Of a stretch of DNA of 5,562 nt, positions 1 through 5,561 are shown piece after piece. The stretch is from Anaerolineae bacterium. GTDB taxonomy: Bacteria; Chloroflexota; Anaerolineae; UBA4142. The notes under the pieces were generated by a model. The model was given only the letters and a program-made list of their open reading frames with translations, was not told the origin of the DNA and searched no databases. The stretch covers positions 1 to 5,562 of the forward strand of contig JAOACU010000202.1 of assembly GCA_026417715.1 (NCBI GenBank), written 5' to 3'. Made by a program: the position numbers and the translations under genes. The first letter of the stretch is position 1. Each line of letters starts with the position of its first letter.

Positions 1-46
1 CGTATTCTCCCTCATGCACTAACTTGATTTGGCGTTTCTTGCTCAT
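1..46 (-). CDS. Start of a small uncharacterised protein (partial, runs off left edge)
   Basis: Only the first 15 codons are in the window, reading MSKKRQIKLVHEGEYV or A (the last codon is cut after its G). The ATG (46..44) overlaps the TGA of the toxin remnant in an ATGA arrangement, so translation is probably coupled to the short upstream frame. The basic start followed by an IKLVHEGEY strand resembles, from memory, small proteins of unknown function that often sit near toxin-antitoxin genes in Chloroflexota and cyanobacteria; I cannot confirm this. No function is assigned. It could be a newcomer joined to the operon by the deletion that removed the toxin body, or the ordinary third gene of the cluster. 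Confidence 0.5.
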   Translation of the reverse strand, partial: MSKKRQIKLVHEGEY

Positions 47-87
47 ATTAAAAGGCGCGGTAATTGTGCATCCACGAGGAAATTCAT
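43..87 (-). pseudogene. Remnant of a DUF5615 (PIN-like, Mut7-C type) toxin gene, 14 codons
   Basis: The frame reads MNFLVDAQLPRLLI and then TGA. The start matches the conserved N-terminus of DUF5615 PIN-like toxins (M-x-F-L-V-D-A-Q-L-P, whose Asp is an acidic active-site residue of PIN-type nucleases). Members of that family are usually about 110-120 residues, so roughly seven eighths of the gene is missing. The other two frames downstream do not resume a toxin-like sequence, so this looks like a deletion or replacement rather than a simple frameshift. The ATG (87..85) overlaps the stop of the DUF433 gene as ATGA, which is the normal antitoxin-toxin coupling. What is seen is the short frame and the overlap; the family assignment comes from the N-terminal motif and the DUF433 neighbour. 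Confidence 0.6.
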
Positions 88-317
88 ACAGTCACGGTTT
101 CTATTCGCTTGACTTGGCTCAAACGCGTGGCAAAGGCAAGCGCCGCGAGCAAATCTTCACGTTCCAAGTCTTCATAGTCCGCAAGAATTTCGTCAATGGT
201 CATACCGCTACTCATCAACTCTAACAGCATTTCGACGGGGTAGCGTAAACCACGAATCACCGGCTTGCCATGACAAATTTGTGGATCAATCGTAATTCGC
301 TCAAGCAGATGGCTCAT
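84..317 (-). CDS. DUF433 domain antitoxin-like protein
   Basis: This 77-residue protein is the typical length for DUF433 (PF04255, the VapB45-like antitoxin group). It carries the family signature almost throughout: ITIDPQICHGKPVIRG (residues 8-23), then LRYPVEMLLELMSSGMT and DEILADYEDLEREDLLAAL. The region after residue 26 is predicted as a helix-turn-helix-like helical bundle, which in the family binds DNA and represses the operon. Such proteins usually neutralise the DUF5615 or PIN toxin encoded just downstream. Here that toxin is reduced to 14 codons, so the antitoxin is probably an orphan. AGGA (327..324) lies 6 nt before the ATG and begins directly after the TGA of the radical SAM gene, giving a 10-nt gap. 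No separate promoter was seen, so it is probably co-transcribed with the radical SAM gene. Confidence 0.88.
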   Translation of the reverse strand: MSHLLERITIDPQICHGKPVIRGLRYPVEMLLELMSSGMTIDEILADYEDLEREDLLAALAFATRLSQVKRIETVTV

Positions 318-327
318 TGGCTTTCCT

Positions 328-1824
328 TCACCCTACCATCTGAGGTTCTTGCACCAGCGCTTGGATTTCATTCTTGGTCTTCTTGGGCAACACGATTTTG
401 ATTGCCATTCGCAGTGTGCGCGGGAAATGTTGCCACGTGGACTTGCGCGTCAACGTCATCCAAATTCGATGCGGACGCAAGTAAAAGCGGCGATACGCTT
501 CGCGCCACTTGCGCTCTTGCAACTCGGCGGTCGTTTCACCCATTTCGTAGCGCGCCTTGCCCTCGAAGAAAACATAGTCTTGCCAATCCTTGACGAGCAT
601 CCGCCCACCGTTGCGATGTACTTGTTCCCAGACTTTGGTGCCAGGATACGGTGTCATCATCGAAAAATTCGCGACGAGCGGATCGAGTTCGCAGGCAAAG
701 CGAATCGTCTTTTCCATCGTCTCTTCGTTGTCGCCGGGCAAGCCGATGATGAAAAAGCCCACCGTCTCCAAGCCGACTTTTTTCGCGTTGCGAAACGCCG
801 CGCGAATCTGATCATGCGTGACGCGCTTGTCAATGGATTTCAGAATGTCCTCGTCGCCGGTCTCCACACCGAACGCGACGCGCTTGCACCCGGCTTCTTT
901 CATATGCCGCAGCAAATCTTCGTCGGCAAGGTTCGCGCGAATGCCGTTGATTGGAATCCAAGGGACGTGATTCAATTTTTCTTTGATGAGCAAATCGCAA
1001 ATCTCGTGCACACGTTGCCGATTGATGTTCGCCGAATCATCCAGCCCGCCGATTTCTTGTGCGCCCAAGTCTTCGATGAGATGACGCCATTCGGCGATGA
1101 CATTCTGGGCGGAACGCGCGCGCCATTTCTCCGCCATCACACTTTGCGAACAGAACGTACACCGATACGGACACCCACGCGAAGTCATAATGCTGTACGA
1201 CTTGCCCATCTCGATCGCGTCAATCGCCGGTTGCAACGAGGTGTAGCGCTCCATCTTAAAATAGCGATACGCGGGAAACGGTAGCGCATCCAAATCCGCA
1301 ATCGGTGGACGTTCAGGTGTGTGATGGATTTTGCCGTCCAGTGTTTGATAGGTGATGCCGAGTACGTTGTCGAGAATGTGACTGGCTGGATCAAGCAAGT
1401 CACGCGTCGTAAACTTGGGATTGCTGGCTTTGACGCGTTCGAGCGTGTCGCACAAGTCAATCCACGTGGCTTCGCCTTCACCACGAACCACGATGTCAAT
1501 TTCGGGTCGCGACACCGATTCTTCGGGTAGTGCCGAAACGTGCGGACCGCCTTGCACAATCGGCACATCTAGCACCGATTTGATCATCCGCGCGGCGAGC
1601 CAACCTTGTTTGACTTGTGGTGTGTTGCTGGTGATACCGACAATGTCAGGTTGATACTCGCGCACGAAATCGGTGAGTTTAACGTCCTCGACATCCATAT
1701 CAAAGACGCGCACCTCATCACCGCGTTGTTCGCTCACCGCCGCAAGATAAGCGATGCCAAGATGCGGTGTGGTACGCGTATCAATCGGTAGTTGAAAACG
1801 TGGGTTGATCAGTAGAACGCGCAA
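328..1824 (-). CDS. B12-binding domain radical SAM protein (BchE/COG1032-like)
   Basis: A 498-residue protein in the family's usual range. An N-terminal cobalamin-binding Rossmann-like domain (about residues 1-135) starts RVLLINPRF and contains PHLGIAYLAA, PDIVGITSNTP and QGGPHVSALPEE, followed by VVRGEGE. The radical SAM domain (about 205-420) has the [4Fe-4S]-ligating cysteines C218, C222 and C225 in TSRGCPYRCTFC, then FGVETGDEDIL, FFIIGLPGD and TPYPGT. The C-terminal 80 residues are basic and helical. The family uses SAM, an iron-sulfur cluster and often cobalamin for methylations, cyclisations or rearrangements; the substrate here is unknown. No DxHxxG cobalamin-ligand motif is seen, as is common in this group. 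I chose TTG at 1824 as start because GGGGG lies 6 nt upstream and homology begins at once. A longer open frame reaches TTG at 1917, but that TTG is the -35 box of the promoter and the extra 31 codons would be a 7-bp tandem repeat. Confidence 0.9.
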   Translation of the reverse strand: MRVLLINPRFQLPIDTRTTPHLGIAYLAAVSEQRGDEVRVFDMDVEDVKLTDFVREYQPDIVGITSNTPQVKQGWLAARMIKSVLDVPIVQGGPHVSALPEESVSRPEIDIVVRGEGEATWIDLCDTLERVKASNPKFTTRDLLDPASHILDNVLGITYQTLDGKIHHTPERPPIADLDALPFPAYRYFKMERYTSLQPAIDAIEMGKSYSIMTSRGCPYRCTFCSQSVMAEKWRARSAQNVIAEWRHLIEDLGAQEIGGLDDSANINRQRVHEICDLLIKEKLNHVPWIPINGIRANLADEDLLRHMKEAGCKRVAFGVETGDEDILKSIDKRVTHDQIRAAFRNAKKVGLETVGFFIIGLPGDNEETMEKTIRFACELDPLVANFSMMTPYPGTKVWEQVHRNGGRMLVKDWQDYVFFEGKARYEMGETTAELQERKWREAYRRFYLRPHRIWMTLTRKSTWQHFPRTLRMAIKIVLPKKTKNEIQALVQEPQMVG

Positions 1825-1830
1825 TGGAAA

Positions 1831-1835
1831 CCCCC
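1831..1835 (-). promoter_or_regulatory. Ribosome binding site of the radical SAM gene
   Basis: A GGGGG run precedes the TTG start at 1824 with a 6-nt spacer (TTTCCA). It is the only purine-rich candidate close to the point where B12-binding domain homology begins, and so it decides the start codon. Confidence 0.6.
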
Positions 1836-1840
1836 AGATA

Positions 1841-1868
1841 GAGATTTGAGATTGGAGATTGGAGATTG
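1841..1868 (+). repeat. 7-bp tandem repeat (GAGATTG x about 4) in the 5' leader
   Basis: Four contiguous 7-bp units on the plus strand: GAGATTT, then GAGATTG three times. On the transcribed strand they read CAATCTC repeats. They lie between the predicted transcription start of the radical SAM gene and its ribosome binding site. A 7-bp unit breaks the reading frame whenever copy number changes, which argues that this stretch is untranslated leader. Similar short repeats are scattered through some Chloroflexota genomes (from memory). Confidence 0.8.
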
Positions 1869-1888
1869 ATTTAGACAATTGCAGTGAT

Positions 1889-1917
1889 ATTATAACACCT
1901 TGAGTGGGGTTCGTCAA
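1889..1917 (-). promoter_or_regulatory. Sigma-70-type promoter of the radical SAM/DUF433 unit
   Basis: TTGACG (1917..1912) and TATAAT (1894..1889) are separated by exactly 17 bp. The -10 box is perfect and the -35 box has one mismatch to consensus. Transcription should start near 1882, giving a leader of about 58 nt that contains the 7-bp repeats and the GGGGG ribosome binding site. Confidence 0.8.
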
Positions 1918-1940
1918 TTCGGTAGCGGGGCAAGTGTATT

Positions 1941-1958
1941 GAATTTTTATAAAAATTC
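1941..1958. repeat. 18-bp perfect AT-rich palindrome between two genes
   Basis: GAATTTTTATAAAAATTC is its own reverse complement. It lies 10 bp beyond the phosphoesterase stop codon and about 24 bp upstream of the -35 box of the radical SAM promoter. An overlapping inverted repeat pairs TTGAATTT (1939-1946) with AAATTCAA (1965-1972), the latter reaching the stop codon. With no GC-rich stem it is a poor intrinsic terminator on its own. It could be a weak bidirectional terminator, an upstream AT-rich promoter element or a repressor operator. Confidence 0.6.
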
Positions 1959-1968
1959 TTATACAAAT

Positions 1969-2751
1969 TCAACGCGGGGTATGGCGGGTAAAGACAAGTG
2001 TTTTTCCCGCAATGAAGGCATTGGCGGAAGCGTCGTAACGACGAACCTGAACATAGATGTTGTGCGTGTCTAACGTGATGAGGTTGTAGGCGTTGCCATC
2101 GTGGCGTCGCGTGCGTCCGCTTGTTGCAGTGCCCGCGCGCGCAACGATGATACCTTGCGCGGTTTGAACTGCATCGGCGATGTGCGTGTGTCCGTTCAGC
2201 ACGAGTGCCACGCCGCGCGCGGCAAGCCATTCCAAAGTGCGCTCGGCATCCCAGAAACCGGCAGGACGCCAACCGTTCCACACGAGTTGATGATGCGTCA
2301 CGATGACTTTTACCGCGTCGCGCGGCGCGCGCGCGAGTTGCGCATCGAGCCACGCGCGTTGGGTGCGCGTCCAAAAACCACCGGGCAAAATCGGGTGATT
2401 GTCATTCAAACCGAGAATGAACAAGCCACTCGTTTCGAGCGTCGTGTCAATCGCTGGATGGATGTATCGTCGGTAACGCGCGTACTGCCGCGTCAAACGT
2501 TCTACCCAATCGCGCGGGGTGAGAATCGGTTGGTCGTGATTGCCGGGGATCGTGAGAATCGGCTTGGAAATGCGCGCAAGAAAATCGCGCGCTTGGGCGA
2601 ATTCGCGGTGGCGCGCGCGCATCGTCAAATCGCCAGAAACAATCACAGCATCGGGATTGAGGGTGGCAATGTCGCGCAGAACAATTTCGTCGAGGTGCGC
2701 GTGATGATGCGGACCAAAATGCAAATCGGAAAGATGGACGAGGGTTGGCAT
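1969..2751 (-). CDS. Calcineurin-like metallophosphoesterase (class III phosphodiesterase-like)
   Basis: A 260-residue protein, the usual length for CpdA/Icc-type phosphoesterases. All five metal-binding blocks are present and in order: D9 and H11 in LSDLHFG, D41 in SGDLT, N71/H72 in GNHD, H153 in VTHH, and H188/H190 in NGHTH. These residues form the dinuclear metal centre (typically Fe/Mn or Zn) that hydrolyses phosphomonoesters or diesters such as cyclic nucleotides or phospholipid head groups; the substrate cannot be told from sequence. No signal peptide or membrane segment is seen, so it is probably cytoplasmic. A histidine cluster (GPHHHAH, residues 13-19) follows the first metal block. 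The ATG fits the family N-terminus exactly but has no Shine-Dalgarno sequence. The gene lies 39 nt after the CDF transporter and seems to have its own promoter. Confidence 0.9.
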   Translation of the reverse strand: MPTLVHLSDLHFGPHHHAHLDEIVLRDIATLNPDAVIVSGDLTMRARHREFAQARDFLARISKPILTIPGNHDQPILTPRDWVERLTRQYARYRRYIHPAIDTTLETSGLFILGLNDNHPILPGGFWTRTQRAWLDAQLARAPRDAVKVIVTHHQLVWNGWRPAGFWDAERTLEWLAARGVALVLNGHTHIADAVQTAQGIIVARAGTATSGRTRRHDGNAYNLITLDTHNIYVQVRRYDASANAFIAGKTLVFTRHTPR

Positions 2752-2760
2752 CGTGCGGCT

Positions 2761-2789
2761 ATTGTATCCGATACAGTGCGAATGGACAA
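2761..2789 (-). promoter_or_regulatory. Candidate promoter of the phosphoesterase gene, giving a leaderless mRNA
   Basis: TTGTCC (2789..2784) and TACAAT (2766..2761) are 17 bp apart and fill the short gap right after the CDF stop codon (2793..2791). The -10 box ends only 9 nt before the ATG at 2751, so transcription would start within a few bases of the initiation codon. No Shine-Dalgarno sequence is present in the gap, which fits a leaderless transcript. Confidence 0.5.
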
Positions 2790-2790
2790 A

Positions 2791-3711
2791 TCACGACGAT
2801 TGATGATGCGCTGCCTCCAAATCGCAGTACAACCCCGCACCACAGTGTGCACACTCGAATTGGAGCGTTGTATGCGCAATACCGTAACGATGCAAGAGGA
2901 GGGTGTTGATTTCGCGTCGAATTTGTGCGCTCGTGCTGAGCGGAATATCATCGGTGGCAATGTGCGCCGAGAGCGCGCGCATATTTTGTGTGATGCTCCA
3001 CACATGCAAATCGTGCACGTCGTTCACACCGTTGATACTTTTTAGATCGTGCACAATCGCGTTGACATCTACATCGCGCGGCGTACCTTCGACCAAGATG
3101 TTGATGGTCTCGCGCGTGATGAGCCACGCGTTCCACAAAATCAATCCGCCGATGAGCACACTCGCCAACGGATCGAGCCACTGCCAACCCGTGAACGCGA
3201 TGCCCACACCGGCAAGAATCGCCGCAAACGTGGAGGCGGCATCGCCCAACAGATGAATGAACGCGCTACGCAGATTCAAATCGTGCTCACTGCCGCGTCG
3301 AATCAACAGTGCAGTACCAAGATTGACGCCGAAAGCGATCGCGGCAACGAGTGTGAGTACCGGCGCGTTCACTTCGGGTGGGGCGATGAAACGATGATAC
3401 GCCTCGTAAAAGATGCCGAGCGCAATCACAATCAGTGTGGTGGAGTTGAACAATGCCACGATGATGCCTGCGCGATGATAGCCGAATGTTCGTCGTGCAT
3501 TCGCAGGACGCGCGGCAAGTTTGATCGCATGCCAACTGAGTGCGAGCGCGAGAACATCGGTTGCGTTGTGCGCGGCATCGGTGAGGAGAGCGAGACTGTT
3601 CGACCACAGCCCTGCAACGATCTCGACAAAGACAAAGGCAAGTGTAATCAGTAGCGACGCTGTGAGGCGCACGGTGTTAGAGTGTCTATTCGATTCGGAA
3701 TGAGGTGTCAT
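2791..3711 (-). CDS. Cation diffusion facilitator (CDF) zinc/divalent metal exporter
   Basis: A 306-residue CzcD/ZitB-like protein. About six membrane segments lie in residues 14-208, with a cytoplasmic domain from about 209 to the end. Metal-site residues are in place: H48 and D52 in TM2 (TDAAHNATD) and H153 and D157 in TM5 (HLLGD), the HxxxD pairs typical of Zn-transporting members. The RRTFGYHRAGIIVALFN block follows TM2. The soluble domain contains VNDVHDLHVWSI, the CDF dimer and metal-sensing fold. The C-terminus is Cys/His rich (C287, C290, C296, H302, H303). CDF proteins export Zn2+ or related metals by proton antiport. The ATG at 3711 has AGGA 8 nt upstream and lies just below the promoter; an in-frame start at 3789 lies upstream of that promoter, inside the neighbouring terminator, and is not credible. 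The metal cannot be fixed by sequence alone, but zinc is most likely. Confidence 0.92.
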   Translation of the reverse strand: MTPHSESNRHSNTVRLTASLLITLAFVFVEIVAGLWSNSLALLTDAAHNATDVLALALSWHAIKLAARPANARRTFGYHRAGIIVALFNSTTLIVIALGIFYEAYHRFIAPPEVNAPVLTLVAAIAFGVNLGTALLIRRGSEHDLNLRSAFIHLLGDAASTFAAILAGVGIAFTGWQWLDPLASVLIGGLILWNAWLITRETINILVEGTPRDVDVNAIVHDLKSINGVNDVHDLHVWSITQNMRALSAHIATDDIPLSTSAQIRREINTLLLHRYGIAHTTLQFECAHCGAGLYCDLEAAHHQSS

Positions 3712-3739
3712 CGAAGAAATCCTGTGTGATTGTGTTAAC

Positions 3740-3767
3740 ATTATAGCGCGCCTTGTGTGCAGGTCAA
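3740..3767 (-). promoter_or_regulatory. Promoter of the CDF transporter gene
   Basis: TTGACC (3767..3762) and a perfect TATAAT (3745..3740) are 16 bp apart. Transcription should begin near 3733, giving a leader of about 22 nt that contains the AGGA ribosome binding site (3723..3720). An 8-bp palindrome TGTTAACA (3733-3740) spans the end of the -10 box and the predicted start point and is a possible but weak operator. Confidence 0.75.
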
Positions 3768-3772
3768 GTGAT

Positions 3773-3810
3773 GAAAACAAACTTCCCAAGTCTTGCGGAC
3801 TTGGGAAGTC
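3773..3810 (-). terminator. Intrinsic terminator of the cytochrome operon
   Basis: On the minus strand, ACTTCCCAAGTC (3809..3798) pairs perfectly with GACTTGGGAAGT (3792..3781) across a 5-nt loop. A further G-U pair is possible at the base, and TTGTTTTC (3780..3773) follows. The 12-bp stem plus T-rich tail lies 8 nt after the cytochrome b stop codon. On the plus strand no T-run follows, so it acts in one direction. The -35 box of the next gene begins only 6 nt beyond the T tract. Confidence 0.88.
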
Positions 3811-3817
3811 TCACTGT

Positions 3818-4861
3818 CTATGGCATTTTGTGACACGCGACACACGTCGCATCGGTGCGTCCGGCGTGATCAGGAGGATTTTTGGGTGCTCCTCCAACAC
3901 CTGTCTCATGACATACATTGCAAACGGTTCGCCCTGCGTGGCTAGCGGGCAAGGGCTTGAGTGCTGTCGCTGGCTTGGGAGTACTCGGCGCGGGCAAGGT
4001 GCCGCGCAGGACGGGTGTCGGTGTAATCGGCGCAAAGACCTGCACGGTCGCGCGACGCGGTAACGTGGTAATGGCAGTTTGTTCGTACGTGACGAAGAGA
4101 AACAGCGTCACGAGCATACACGCCGAAAGAATCCCTGCCACTGGAATAAACACGCGTTCGCGCTTTTTGATAATTTCGGGTTCGGGGCGCGGTTCCACTT
4201 CGCCTTGTTCGATGCGTTCGAGTTCGAGCGCGTGTTCCTCTTCCATTTGCTCGCGCGTCAGTTTGCCGGTGAACATTGCCTTGCTGAACGATTTGATGTG
4301 CACGTGGTAGAAATGCCACACCGCAATCGCCAACACAGCCAGCAGTGCTTCGCCGCCGTGCGCGGCTTTGGCGGCGGGAATGATTTCGCCGGGCAAAAAG
4401 CGCGCCGTGTGGATGGGATTCCACATCATAAAGCCGGTGACACCCATCAGGATCGCGCCCCACACGAACGCCCAGTACTCGGCTTTTTCGATGAACGAGT
4501 AGCGATCGAGTTTGATTTTTTCTTTGGTCAACCCCAGGTTGTAACGAATCGTGTCAATCGCATCGAGTACATCATCGAGGCGCGGAAACATCGTCCAGCG
4601 GACGCGCAACACAAAAATTTTGTATGCCACGACGACGACGTGATAAAGACAAGCCACTGCCATCACCACAGCGGCGGTATGGTGAATGGTACGAACAGTT
4701 TCGATGCCCCCCAGCACTTTGATCAGAGTTTCCGCCCACGCGTTCCCAACGAATTTTTGCGGAATCCCTGTGAACGCCAGTGCCGTAAAGGCAAGCATCT
4801 GAACCCAGTGTTCGATGCGTTGAGCGACTGAAAAGCGAAGATATTCCTTGTGTTCACTCAT
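3818..4861 (-). CDS. Cytochrome b561-type membrane protein with a C-terminal two-haem c-type tail
   Basis: A 347-residue fusion. Residues 1-190 resemble the cytochrome b subunits of hydrogenases, formate dehydrogenase and thiosulfate reductase (Ni_hydr_CYTB-like). They have four membrane segments (about 21-39, 61-84, 129-147, 170-187) and candidate b-haem histidines H18 (RIEHWVQ), H60/H61, H74, H168, H183 and H186/H188. A charged cytoplasmic loop (about 191-236, rich in Glu and Lys/Arg) leads to a fifth segment (about 238-259). A Pro/Thr/Ala-rich linker follows, then two c-haem sites, C314-NV-C317-H318 and C340-VA-C343-H344, each preceded by HAGRT. This topology puts the c haems outside, where haem attachment occurs. 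The likely role is electron transfer between the quinone pool and the adjacent multihaem cytochrome. The ATG at 4861 (GGAG 7 nt upstream) overlaps the upstream gene by 8 nt; the longer frame to 4945 adds a basic non-homologous stretch within that gene. Confidence 0.88.
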   Translation of the reverse strand: MSEHKEYLRFSVAQRIEHWVQMLAFTALAFTGIPQKFVGNAWAETLIKVLGGIETVRTIHHTAAVVMAVACLYHVVVVAYKIFVLRVRWTMFPRLDDVLDAIDTIRYNLGLTKEKIKLDRYSFIEKAEYWAFVWGAILMGVTGFMMWNPIHTARFLPGEIIPAAKAAHGGEALLAVLAIAVWHFYHVHIKSFSKAMFTGKLTREQMEEEHALELERIEQGEVEPRPEPEIIKKRERVFIPVAGILSACMLVTLFLFVTYEQTAITTLPRRATVQVFAPITPTPVLRGTLPAPSTPKPATALKPLPASHAGRTVCNVCHETGVGGAPKNPPDHAGRTDATCVACHKMP

Positions 4862-5561
4862 CGTTGCGCTCCGATTTTTTCTTCTGAAGCCGATCGGCAA
4901 TCCGACGCGCCGCATCCAGCGAGACGAACGCGAGCATACTCCCAATGACGAGCGGAATGAGAATCGTGTAGAAAAGATTCACATAGTACACCACAGGATA
5001 CTTGGTGGGACTAGCGTCATAGTGACTCATCCACGAGGCAGGGAAATCGGCGGTCGCGTCGGGATGACATTGCTGACACGTCTTGAGGAGATTTTCTTTG
5101 ACGACACTCGAATTGGGGTCTTTGACGCTACGAATATCGTGGATGCCGTGACAATCGTAACAGACGGCGGTATTGGTCGGCGCGTCCGGCGATTGTTTGG
5201 CAAAGATCTCAACTGTCGTGCCGTGAAAATCGGCCACGTATGTATTGAGCACGTTCGTCGAAAGATTGTAGCGACGCATCATTGCGCGATTGGTATGGCA
5301 CGATGCGCACATCTGGGGCGACTTTAATCGAAACGCGGCGGTGGTTGGATCCGCGATTTGATGAACGCCGTGACAATCTACACATGTCGGCACATCAGGA
5401 TTCGATTGATCGAGGAGTGCCGCGCCGTGCACGGAACTCTTGTATTGATCAAAGATGACACTATGACACAAGCGACATGTTTGGGGAATACGCGAACGCG
5501 GATTGTGCGGATTGGCGGTATAGTGCGCGGTGTGACAATCGGTACAGACAGCGGCATTACG
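4854..5561 (-). CDS. Multihaem c-type cytochrome with C-terminal membrane anchor (5' end missing)
   Basis: The last 235 residues are visible; the frame is open to the right edge and the N-terminus lies outside. Six CxxCH haem c sites are present: CTDCH (residue 6 of the visible part), CRLCH (29), CVDCH (60), CASCH (85), CYDCH (134) and CQQCH (162). Non-motif histidines, including H13, H19, H45 (SSVHG), H67, H113 (DFHG), H141 and H180, could be distal ligands for bis-His haems. One hydrophobic segment (about 189-213) followed by a basic tail (RRIADRLQKKK) anchors the protein with its haems outside the cytoplasm. The layout recalls NrfB/DmsE- or cytochrome c3-like electron carriers. The TTG at 5471 that could serve as a start falls inside the second haem motif, so it is not the start. 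It probably exchanges electrons with the cytochrome b encoded by the overlapping downstream gene. Confidence 0.9.
   Translation of the reverse strand, partial: RNAAVCTDCHTAHYTANPHNPRSRIPQTCRLCHSVIFDQYKSSVHGAALLDQSNPDVPTCVDCHGVHQIADPTTAAFRLKSPQMCASCHTNRAMMRRYNLSTNVLNTYVADFHGTTVEIFAKQSPDAPTNTAVCYDCHGIHDIRSVKDPNSSVVKENLLKTCQQCHPDATADFPASWMSHYDASPTKYPVVYYVNLFYTILIPLVIGSMLAFVSLDAARRIADRLQKKKSERNDE
4869..4872 (-). promoter_or_regulatory. Ribosome binding site of the cytochrome b gene, inside the upstream gene
   Basis: GGAG sits 7 nt before the ATG at 4861, within the last codons of the multihaem cytochrome gene. With the 8-nt gene overlap it indicates translational coupling and supports this start over the longer frame. 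Confidence 0.6.

Noticed and set aside
349..1284. Plus-strand open frame of 311 codons
   Set aside because: It lies wholly opposite the radical SAM gene, shows no recognisable motif, and its composition is that of an antisense shadow.
1841..1868. Repeat as a CRISPR-like array
   Set aside because: The units are 7 bp and contiguous, with no spacers.
2313..2336. Run of alternating CG/GC within the phosphoesterase gene as a structural (Z-DNA) element
   Set aside because: It is explained by Arg/Ala codons of the coding frame (RAPRDAV region), and similar CGCG runs recur through the coding sequence.
2101..3045. Plus-strand open frame of 314 codons
   Set aside because: It spans the antisense of both the phosphoesterase and the CDF gene, crossing their promoter gap, with no domain-like sequence.
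3733..3740. TGTTAACA palindrome at the CDF promoter as a metal-responsive operator
   Set aside because: Only 8 bp are symmetric and the flanks do not extend it, which is too short to call a Zur- or ArsR-type site.
3942..4463. Minus-strand frame of 173 codons rich in Arg
   Set aside because: It is an alternative frame inside the cytochrome b gene, which has clear haem motifs in its own frame.
4079..4831. Plus-strand open frame of 250 codons, Phe/His rich
   Set aside because: It is a reverse-strand shadow of the cytochrome b gene; the odd composition follows from the codons of the real gene.
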